Part shown: positions 34,952 through 40,876 of the stretch, one piece after another
How positions within the stretch are numbered: position 1 is the first letter of the stretch
How the letters are laid out: every line of letters starts with the position of its first letter
DNA from: Bacteroidales bacterium
GTDB lineage: Bacteria > Bacteroidota > Bacteroidia > Bacteroidales > Muribaculaceae
Direction of reading: 5' to 3'
Assembly (NCBI GenBank): GCA_020860515.1
Contig: JAJBUG010000018.1
Coordinates: forward strand, 1 to 46,518
Length of the DNA: 46,518 bases
The notes under the pieces: model-generated
What the model saw: only the letters and a program-made list of their open reading frames with translations
Databases searched by the model: none
Told to the model about the DNA's origin: nothing
Program-made: the position numbers and the translations under genes

Positions 34952-35893
34952 TCAGTGCTCGTGGCGGTAAAGCTGGTATGAATTTACCAGATTGTGCCAT
35001 ACGCTGTAAAATCCGCCTACCACCGAGGTAATCGGCGTGAAGAAGGTATATCCCAGCCAAATGGCCAGCACCGTGTTCTTCTGGCCCAAAGCCTGGCCCG
35101 CAGTCACAGCCTCGCCGTAGCGGGCGCCAATCTTTCGTCCGAGCCAGAATTGGCCTATGCAGCATACCAGCGACACCACTACCAGCCATAGCTGAGTGCT
35201 GATGGCCACCTGGGTATGCACGATGCTACGGGTGGTCACCGCCATGGCCAATGCCAATGCCACAAGCCAGAGATAAAACGAAGCCTCCACATTGTCGGCC
35301 ATCCATCGCTGCACTGGCGGGGCCAAATAGCGGAGCAATATTGCCAGCACCAAGGGCAGTAGCAGCAGTGGGAACACCTTGCCAAGGATTAGCATCGAAG
35401 CGTTGAATGTGTTCAAGCCCGGATGAGGGTGCACGTAAGGCAAAAGGGCTGGAATCAGCACGGCGGCCAACACATTGATCAGGATCGTATAAGTGGTAAT
35501 ATGTTGCAAATCGCCGCCAAGCTTTCGAGTGATTACGGCTGCAGCTGTGGCAGTGGGGCAGATTAGCATTATCATCGCGCCCTCCAGCACTACTCGCCAT
35601 CCGCTATGAGGCATCCAAATCAAGGCCAAGCCAATCGCTGTGAAGCTCAGACCCTGCACCAAAAGCAGCCACAGATGCCACTTGCAGAATTTCAGATGTG
35701 CGGGGTTGATGCGGCAAAAAGTAAATAGCAGCATGCAGAAAATCAATGCGGGCTGCAGGAAATTCACCGCCTGGTTGGCAAAGGCGTGGGTGCTGTCAAG
35801 GAAGTGGAGATGAGCATACACCAGATAGCCGCTCACGCCTGCCACCATGGCTATAATCAGGGCCCAATCCTTGAGCAATTTCATCAACTTCAT
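34952..35893 (-). CDS. BASS-family (bile acid:sodium symporter-like) transporter
   Basis: 313 residues, almost entirely hydrophobic with eight to ten predicted membrane helices. The segments MLICPTATAAAVITRKLGGD and GQALGQKNTVLAIWLGYTFFTP resemble the two crossover motifs of the SBF/BASS fold (the latter with the G-QN-L-A pattern). It probably imports or exports a small organic anion with sodium; the substrate is unknown. It is the first gene of the transcription unit that continues with cusB, cusA and the TolC gene, separated by 64 bp from cusB. Confidence 0.8.
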   Translation of the reverse strand: MKLMKLLKDWALIIAMVAGVSGYLVYAHLHFLDSTHAFANQAVNFLQPALIFCMLLFTFCRINPAHLKFCKWHLWLLLVQGLSFTAIGLALIWMPHSGWRVVLEGAMIMLICPTATAAAVITRKLGGDLQHITTYTILINVLAAVLIPALLPYVHPHPGLNTFNASMLILGKVFPLLLLPLVLAILLRYLAPPVQRWMADNVEASFYLWLVALALAMAVTTRSIVHTQVAISTQLWLVVVSLVCCIGQFWLGRKIGARYGEAVTAGQALGQKNTVLAIWLGYTFFTPITSVVGGFYSVWHNLVNSYQLYRHEH

Positions 35894-35925
35894 CTTTTCT
35901 TCTCTTTTTCGTCGTATTTTCGGCG

Positions 35926-35954
35926 CAAAATTACGAAAAAAAGTTGTAACTTTG
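35926..35954. promoter_or_regulatory. Divergent promoter elements for the BASS operon (-) and EamA gene (+)
   Basis: TAATTTTG on the minus strand (35933-35926), 33 nt from the BASS start, and TAACTTTG on the plus strand (35947-35954), 41 nt from the EamA start. Confidence 0.6.
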
Positions 35955-35994
35955 CTGCAATTTTTTCGGAATATGTTGCATCATTTGTTTTAGA

Positions 35995-36924
35995 ATGGAA
36001 TCTGCACAATTAAAAGGCCACATTTCGATGCTTGGCGCCAATGTAATGTGGGGCCTGATGTCGCCTTTTTCAAAATTCGTAATCGTGGGAGGCTTGGTAG
36101 CCCCACTGGTTATAACCAATCTGCGCATGGGCGGAGCCATGGTGCTGTTTTGGATTACTTCCCTATTTTGCCCTAAGGAGCATGTGCCCCTGCCCGATAT
36201 ATTCCGCCTCTTCTTGGCAGGGATGATAGGCGTGCTTATCAATCAGACCTTCTTTATGATGGGCGTAAGCTACACATCGCCAGGCGACGCCTCGATCATT
36301 ACCACCAGCATGCCGCTATGGGTGATGATTTTGGCAGCATTTATCTTGAAAGAGCCCATCACTGGCAAGAAGATTGGTGGCATCGTGTGCGGTGCCACTG
36401 GCGCGATTCTGCTGATTCTAAGCAGCGGCCATGTGGGCGCAGAGCGCGCCAACGGCATCCTTGGCGACTTGCTGGTGCTGACTGCACAGTTCAGCTATGC
36501 GCTCTACTTGGTGCTGTTCAAGAATTTCGTAAGCAAGTATTCGCTTGTGACTTTGATGAAATGGATGTTCACGTTCGCCTTTGTTGTCACGCTCTTCTAC
36601 ACTACCCCTGAATTGCTGGCCACGCAGTGGGCGGCGCTCAGCTGGCTCGAAATCGGAGCCTTGGCATTTACGGTGGTTTGCGGCACATATTTGGCCTACG
36701 TGCTGATAATGATAGGCCAGAAAACATTGCGGCCTACCGTAGTGGGCATGTACAATTATTTTCAGCCGATAGTGTCGTGTCTGGTGGCTATTTATCTTGG
36801 CCTCGACACATTCAATCTGGAGAAGGCTGCAGCCATCGTGTTGATTTTCGCAGGCGTGTTCCTGGTTACTCGCTCAAAATCCCGCGCCGACATGGAGCGT
36901 GAATTAATGAGAGAAACAAATTAA
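35995..36924 (+). CDS. EamA/DMT-family transporter
   Basis: 309 residues with ten predicted membrane helices in two EamA repeats (about 8-145 and 155-300). Landmarks are GANVMWGLMSPFSK at the start of repeat 1, ASIITTSMPLWVMILAAFILKEPI (end of helix 4) and GMYNYFQPIVSCLVAIYLG in repeat 2. It is a drug/metabolite-type exporter of unknown substrate. A TAACTTTG promoter element lies 41 bp upstream. Confidence 0.92.
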   Translation: MESAQLKGHISMLGANVMWGLMSPFSKFVIVGGLVAPLVITNLRMGGAMVLFWITSLFCPKEHVPLPDIFRLFLAGMIGVLINQTFFMMGVSYTSPGDASIITTSMPLWVMILAAFILKEPITGKKIGGIVCGATGAILLILSSGHVGAERANGILGDLLVLTAQFSYALYLVLFKNFVSKYSLVTLMKWMFTFAFVVTLFYTTPELLATQWAALSWLEIGALAFTVVCGTYLAYVLIMIGQKTLRPTVVGMYNYFQPIVSCLVAIYLGLDTFNLEKAAAIVLIFAGVFLVTRSKSRADMERELMRETN

Positions 36925-36948
36925 CTTGATTTACACTTTCCCAATTGT

Positions 36949-36980
36949 TCGTTCGCTTTCCCGCTTATCCTTTTTCCCGT
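36949..36980 (+). repeat. Short dispersed pyrimidine-rich repeat, copy 2
   Basis: CGTTCGCTTTCCCGCTTATC plus TTTTTCCCG matches 23809-23845 with few differences, in the same orientation and position before a plus-strand start. Confidence 0.7.
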
Positions 36981-36993
36981 TTATCAGTAAATT

Positions 36994-37383
36994 ATGATTT
37001 TGACAAGTATAATAAGTCCGGGCGTGGCCACAGTGCTGATGCTGCTGGTATCGAATGTGTTTATGACCCTTGCATGGTATGGCCACTTAAAGCTGCAATC
37101 GGCAGGAGTGTCCACCAATTGGCCCCTGTGGGTGGTAATCTTGTTTTCCTGGGGCATAGCCCTGTGTGAGTATTGCTTCACGGTGCCAGCCAACCGCATG
37201 GGCTTCGAGGGCAACGGAGGCCCCTACTCCCTGGTCCAGCTCAAGGTAATGCAGGAGGCTATCTCGTTGGTGATTTTCACCATTGTAGCCGCCCTGATGT
37301 TCCAAGGCTTCCATATTCGCTGGAACCACCTCTTAGCCTTCGTCCTCCTCATCGCCGCCGTTTACCTCGTCTTCATGAAATAA
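36994..37383 (+). CDS. DMT-superfamily protein (DUF486)
   Basis: 129 residues, four membrane helices. VFMTLAWYGHLK, SWGIALCEYCFTVPANRMG, QLKVMQEAISLVIFTIVA and AAVYLVFMK match DUF486 along its full length. It is a small membrane protein related to the drug/metabolite transporters; the function is unknown. It may be co-transcribed with the EamA gene 69 bp upstream. Confidence 0.9.
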   Translation: MILTSIISPGVATVLMLLVSNVFMTLAWYGHLKLQSAGVSTNWPLWVVILFSWGIALCEYCFTVPANRMGFEGNGGPYSLVQLKVMQEAISLVIFTIVAALMFQGFHIRWNHLLAFVLLIAAVYLVFMK

Positions 37384-37518
37384 CGGAGCATATTTATCAT
37401 TTTTAACATTGATGGGCTTGATTTTGGCATCTGGTAAGGCTTATCTTTGGATGCCTCTGCCCTCCTGCTATAATCGCCCTTATTAACTCTCTACAATCCA
37501 TTTAAACTTAAACTGAAA

Positions 37519-37649
37519 AAACAATCGGTTTTCAATCTTTGCGCCACAAAGTTACGGTAAAAATCTGGATTCACCAAATTTTTGCCGTAACTCGATATTT
37601 TATTTTGTGGTCCTATAAGCTGTGAACGCAGACCTGTCACCGGTTCACA
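37519..37649 (-). repeat. Promoter-bearing hairpin repeat, copy 1
   Basis: A ~130-bp element nearly identical to copies at 38586 and 39702. It contains GTTACGGTAAAAAT...ATTTTTGCCGTAAC (14-bp arms with one mismatch, 13-bp loop), a minus-strand promoter (TTTG 37578-37575, 20 nt, TAACTTTG 37554-37547) and a second inverted repeat TGTGAAC/GTTCACA near 37621-37648. It lies just downstream of the Rpn gene. Confidence 0.93.
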
Positions 37650-37653
37650 CTTT

Positions 37654-38502
37654 CTACAAATCTTTGATTTGGTCAGTGGTGAGGCCGGTAGCTTTGGCAA
37701 TAGTGCTTATGTCCAACCCTAACTGTTTTAGGTTGCGTGCCACAACTACTGTGCCTTCCTCGCGCCCTTCCTCGCGCCCTTCCTCACGAGCAGTCGTTAT
37801 GATGTTGTGGCTGTCACGCTGGCGCTTGAGGCTCATCTCATAAGCCTCATACTCCTCTGGCGACAGCTTGCTCACCTCCGCAAGCTGGAAGAAGCTGAGG
37901 AAAAGCTCGTCGTTCATGCGGTCGGGAATCTCGGGCAGCTTGGCCAGATTCTTTATCACATAGAGCCAATCCTCCTGCCTGTCGGCCAGTTCCTCCTCGT
38001 TCTTGATGAATTTTGGCATCTCCAAGAAGATGTAATTCAGCTTTTGGTAGAACACCCTGTTGGTTGAGACATCAACCAACTTCACATCGTGCTTGTAGTT
38101 AGGAGTGTCGGCATAATCGCTCATAGTGAAATTCAAAAATGCGACCATGTACACCTTGGGCAATTGGTAATTCCACTCGCTGCCAGGCTCTGCCGCTTTC
38201 TGAATAGGAAAGGTGGAATAATAAACCGCGCGGTCGATGAAGAACTTCTGTCTGGAGTTCTGCATCTCCACGATAATGTGGCCATTCTTGTCGGTGGTGC
38301 AGTAAAGGTCGTAAATTGCGTTGCGGTCGCCTGGAAGCAAGCCAAGCTGTTCGGTGTTGCGGTAAGTTATGTCAACAATCTTGTCCTCGCCCACCAGCAA
38401 AGAATTCAAAAAATTAATCAGATAGCTCTTGCAGCGCTCTGAGCCAAACATTCGCTTGAAGCCGAAGTCAGTAAAGGGATCTATGTATCTTTCCGTGCAC
38501 AT
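37654..38502 (-). CDS. Rpn-family recombination-promoting nuclease / PD-(D/E)xK transposase-like protein
   Basis: 282 residues. It begins YIDPFTDFGFKRMFGSE, the hallmark of the Rpn/PDDEXK_2 family; the nuclease core reads YDLYCTTDKNGHIIVEMQ near residue 65-85 (D...E-x-Q). The C-terminus has EEGREEGREEG, a repeat that varies in number in this family, followed by LKQLGLDISTIAKATGLT. Related E. coli Rpn proteins cut DNA and promote RecA-independent recombination. Copies 1 and 2 of the hairpin repeat lie on either side of the gene. It has its own promoter element TATCTTTG at 38536-38529. Confidence 0.92.
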   Translation of the reverse strand: MCTERYIDPFTDFGFKRMFGSERCKSYLINFLNSLLVGEDKIVDITYRNTEQLGLLPGDRNAIYDLYCTTDKNGHIIVEMQNSRQKFFIDRAVYYSTFPIQKAAEPGSEWNYQLPKVYMVAFLNFTMSDYADTPNYKHDVKLVDVSTNRVFYQKLNYIFLEMPKFIKNEEELADRQEDWLYVIKNLAKLPEIPDRMNDELFLSFFQLAEVSKLSPEEYEAYEMSLKRQRDSHNIITTAREEGREEGREEGTVVVARNLKQLGLDISTIAKATGLTTDQIKDL

Positions 38503-38528
38503 ACCTTAAAAATTTATTTGTTAGATTG

Positions 38529-38559
38529 CAAAGATAGCAAATCTTCTCCAAATCCACAA
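38529..38559 (-). promoter_or_regulatory. Gene-proximal promoter of the Rpn gene
   Basis: TATCTTTG on the minus strand at 38536-38529 with a TTG about 20 nt upstream, 27 nt before the ATG at 38502. A second promoter lies in the repeat at 38614-38645. Confidence 0.6.
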
Positions 38560-38585
38560 CACCTAAAATGGGCCAAAACGGAAAA

Positions 38586-38716
38586 AAACAATCGGCTTTC
38601 AATCTTTGCACCACAAAGTTACGGCAAAAATCCGGATTCACCAAATTTTTGCCGTAACTCGATATTTTATTTTGTGGCCCTATAAGCTGTGAACGCAGAC
38701 CTGTTCACCTGTGCAC
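38586..38716 (-). repeat. Promoter-bearing hairpin repeat, copy 2
   Basis: Same element as copies 1 and 3. The hairpin arms GTTACGGCAAAAAT / ATTTTTGCCGTAAC pair perfectly. Minus-strand promoter: TTTG (38645-38642), 20 nt, TAACTTTG (38621-38614), directed at the Rpn gene. It separates the Rpn gene from the DUF3990 cassette. Confidence 0.95.
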
Positions 38717-38732
38717 TTAGCTTGTCACCTGT

Positions 38733-38951
38733 TCACTTTGTAACATTTTTTAATTCCTCTTGGAGAAAATTATATACGTAGTATGGGCTTTGATAATAGA
38801 GGCCAGAATCTGGATTCTCTAATATCTTATAAGTATTAGATGTGAATAAAAGGTTCATAGCCTTTTCTCTGTCAATTTTATAATCTTCAATTAGCAGAGT
38901 GATTATATCTCTACTTGTACACTCCACCAAAAAACGCATATCATTCCTCAT
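38733..38951 (-). CDS. Small partner protein of the DUF3990 cassette (DUF3791-like, type A)
   Basis: 72 residues: an initial strand-poor helix (RFLVECTSRDIITLLIEDY) followed by REKAMNLLFTSNTYKILENPDSGLYYQSPYYVYNFLQEEL. The phrase with TGLYYQSPxYVY is common in small Bacteroidales proteins next to DUF3990 genes; I assign it to the DUF3791 group with moderate confidence. Its ATG overlaps the stop of the DUF3990 gene (ATGA), showing coupled translation. Role inferred: part of a toxin-antitoxin-like unit. Confidence 0.65.
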   Translation of the reverse strand: MRNDMRFLVECTSRDIITLLIEDYKIDREKAMNLLFTSNTYKILENPDSGLYYQSPYYVYNFLQEELKNVTK

Positions 38952-39427
38952 ATCTTCTGTAATTTAGAAATTGCCAATTCTGTTCCAAAAAAATATTGAA
39001 ATGTTCTTCTCTCAAATTTCAATTCCTTTATCAAAGTAGGAATGTCGATATAGCCTTCCATAAATCTCCTAAGTTGCACACCAACTTTATCATCAGCCAC
39101 AGGGCCATAAACTACATCATAATTATGACATTGGATACGGCTTCGGTTACATCTATTTTGATAGATAAATTGGGCCCAATCTTCAGTATAATCGTCGAAT
39201 CTTTTCACTTTCAGAGAACCATCAGAAAGTACTGTTTCATCCAAAAGATAAGTATTTATTATAGGTTCACCAAATTGTAAACGAGATGTCGCATTTTGGG
39301 CCATTTTCATTGCTTGGGTTTTATCTTCAGTTAGATAAAAACCACATCCAAAGTCTTTAGCTATTTGTGATTTAGATAAATCAATAGCATCAATTGACAC
39401 ATTGCTACCGTGATAAAGCCTAATCAT
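38948..39427 (-). CDS. DUF3990 ADP-ribosyltransferase-like protein (putative toxin)
   Basis: 159 residues. IRLYHGSNVSIDAID, FGCGFYLTEDKTQAMKMAQ and YDVVYGPVADDKVG match DUF3990, a family placed in the ADP-ribosyltransferase superfamily: H in YHGS (NAD contact), Y in GFYLT, and a late acidic position. It probably modifies a cellular target with ADP-ribose and is held in check by a neighbouring small protein; neither target nor partner is known. ATGA overlaps link it to both flanking genes. Low GC. Confidence 0.78.
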   Translation of the reverse strand: MIRLYHGSNVSIDAIDLSKSQIAKDFGCGFYLTEDKTQAMKMAQNATSRLQFGEPIINTYLLDETVLSDGSLKVKRFDDYTEDWAQFIYQNRCNRSRIQCHNYDVVYGPVADDKVGVQLRRFMEGYIDIPTLIKELKFERRTFQYFFGTELAISKLQKI

Positions 39428-39648
39428 TTTAAATTTCCTCCGTTACGATTACATATTAAAGTAAGATCTGCCACTGCATCATCAATAGAAAAAGTATGCT
39501 CTATTTCATATTGTTCATCCAAGAATCTTAAGCCTTTGAAATCATGGAGGTATTGATAGGCTTGATGAATAGCGATATTATGTTGCTTGGCAAATTCACT
39601 AATACAACATACTATATATTCTATTATATTTCTTTCTTCTTTTGACAT
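39424..39648 (-). CDS. DUF3791 small protein (type B)
   Basis: 74 residues: IIEYIVCCISEFAKQHNIAIHQAYQYLHDFKGLRFLDEQYEIEHTFSIDDAVADL, an all-helical pattern matching DUF3791 (helix, QYL-x-GL-FL, Y-x-EH-x, acidic helix). It is the first gene of the three-gene unit, ahead of the ART-like gene, with which it overlaps by ATGA. It could be the antitoxin or an assembly partner. It is transcribed from the repeat copy 3 promoter about 80 bp upstream. Confidence 0.75.
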   Translation of the reverse strand: MSKEERNIIEYIVCCISEFAKQHNIAIHQAYQYLHDFKGLRFLDEQYEIEHTFSIDDAVADLTLICNRNGGNLK

Positions 39649-39701
39649 GATAATATGTTTTTACAAAATACAAAATTTATTTATGGCCATGTTTTTAAGT
39701 A

Positions 39702-39830
39702 AAACAATCGGCTTTCAATCTTTGCACCACAAAGTTACGGCAAAAATCTGGATTCACCAAATTTTTGCCGTAACTTGATATTTTATTTTGTGGCCCATAA
39801 GCTGTGAACGCAGACCTGTAACCTGTTCAC
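39702..39830 (-). repeat. Promoter-bearing hairpin repeat, copy 3
   Basis: Same element, one base shorter than copy 2. Perfect 14-bp hairpin arms; minus-strand promoter TTTG (39761-39758), 20 nt, TAACTTTG (39737-39730), pointing at the DUF3791-DUF3990-DUF3791 genes that start at 39648. No other convincing promoter is seen for those genes. Confidence 0.95.
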
Positions 39831-39924
39831 ATCGCGTGGCTCGCCAATTTAGTCATTAGATATTAAATTTTGTTAAATTGTAAATATTATTGAGTTATAA
39901 ATTTTTTCTTTAAACAAAAATTAT

Positions 39925-39932
39925 TACTTTTG
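39925..39932 (+). promoter_or_regulatory. -7 promoter element of the DUF3800 leader RNA
   Basis: TACTTTTG matches TAnnTTTG; transcription would begin near 39939, just before the structured RNA. No TTTG box is found at the standard distance. Confidence 0.55.
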
Positions 39933-39938
39933 CATTAT

Positions 39939-40010
39939 AATTGACCCGTTTGAGTTGAACGGCTACGTTTGACCGTAGTTCACATAGTGTAGACTCAAAG
40001 GGGTTTTTTA
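39939..40010 (+). ncRNA. Structured leader RNA with terminator before the DUF3800 gene
   Basis: An outer stem pairs 39944-39955 (ACCC, mismatch, TTTGAGT) with 39993-40004 (ACTCAAA, mismatch, GGGT): 11 pairs around one G-G mismatch. Inside is a hairpin pairing 39961-39967 (GGCTACG) with 39974-39980 (CGTAGTT, two wobble pairs), loop TTTGAC. The outer stem is followed at once by T6, so the closing stem doubles as a terminator. The RNA ends 21 nt before the DUF3800 ATG. Conserved RNAs upstream of DUF3800 genes have been described (DUF3800 RNA motifs); whether this belongs to one is untested. Confidence 0.75.
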
Positions 40011-40030
40011 TTAACTAATAGAATTGCATT

Positions 40031-40864
40031 ATGCATTACATATACCTTGATGAAAGTGAAAAGAATGGTACTTATTTCTCCAATTTTTATGGAGGGATAT
40101 TGATTGACTCTCAAAATTTAAAGGAATTTAATGAGAGAATTAATAAAGTCATAACCCTTATGGATCTTGATGGAGAAGAAATAAAGTGGCAAAAAGTAAA
40201 TGCCTACACTTTCCCTAAATACTTAAAAATAATAGATGAACTTTTCACCATACTTGAAGAGGGGAAAGCAAAGATCCGATTATTCTTTCGTCATAATAAA
40301 AATATCGCAGTGGGATTAACCCCATTGCAAAAACATGACGAATATACTATGTTATATTATCAATTTATCAAGAACTCATTTGGATTAACTTATGCGCCTC
40401 ATAATAAAAGTCATAAATTGAGAATTATATTCGATGAGATGCCTATAGGTCAATCTCAAAAGGTTAATTTCAAGAAATGCCTGATGGCACTTTTCAATAC
40501 TCCTGAAATGAAAGCCCATAGAGTCTCTTTGGAATGGGGAGATATTGCAGAAGTTGACTCCAAAAATCATTTGCCTCTGCAAATGGTGGACTTAATTTTG
40601 GGTTGTATTTGTTTTCGTCTTAATGATAAACACAAGGCTAAAGATTCTGTGTCAGGCAAAAGAGGACGCAGAACCATTCTTAGAGAAAAAATTTATAAAC
40701 ATCTTCTTAATAGAATACGTCGGCTCACATATCCTAATTTCAATATCGGCTTTTCAACCTCCATAAATAAGGTATCAGAAAAATGGAGCAATCCTTACCT
40801 CCATTGGCGATTTGTGCCAATTCATTCTATAATAGATGAATCAAAAGCCAAACATAAAATATAG
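40031..40864 (+). CDS. DUF3800 protein (RNase H-like fold)
   Basis: 277 residues. The family start YIYLDESEKNG carries the acidic pair D7-E8; IIFDEMP near residue 140 and LPLQMVDLILG near residue 185 supply the other expected acidic positions of the RNase H-like core. DUF3800 proteins occur in defence and mobile loci and next to structured RNAs; their activity is not established. The structured RNA with terminator lies directly upstream, so read-through would set expression. It converges with the SF1 helicase gene 12 bp away. Low GC. Confidence 0.85.
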   Translation: MHYIYLDESEKNGTYFSNFYGGILIDSQNLKEFNERINKVITLMDLDGEEIKWQKVNAYTFPKYLKIIDELFTILEEGKAKIRLFFRHNKNIAVGLTPLQKHDEYTMLYYQFIKNSFGLTYAPHNKSHKLRIIFDEMPIGQSQKVNFKKCLMALFNTPEMKAHRVSLEWGDIAEVDSKNHLPLQMVDLILGCICFRLNDKHKAKDSVSGKRGRRTILREKIYKHLLNRIRRLTYPNFNIGFSTSINKVSEKWSNPYLHWRFVPIHSIIDESKAKHKI

Positions 40865-40876
40865 AAATTTAAATTT

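Noticed and set aside
37519..39830. attC sites of a chromosomal integron
   Set aside because: The repeats have long hairpins between genes, but GTTACGG/CCGTAAC does not fit the GTTRRRY/RYYYAAC attC ends and no integron integrase is seen in the window.
39702..39830. Structured small RNA encoded by the hairpin repeats
   Set aside because: The hairpin overlaps the promoter boxes rather than lying downstream of them, so a DNA-level or promoter role fits better; RNA-seq could revive this idea.
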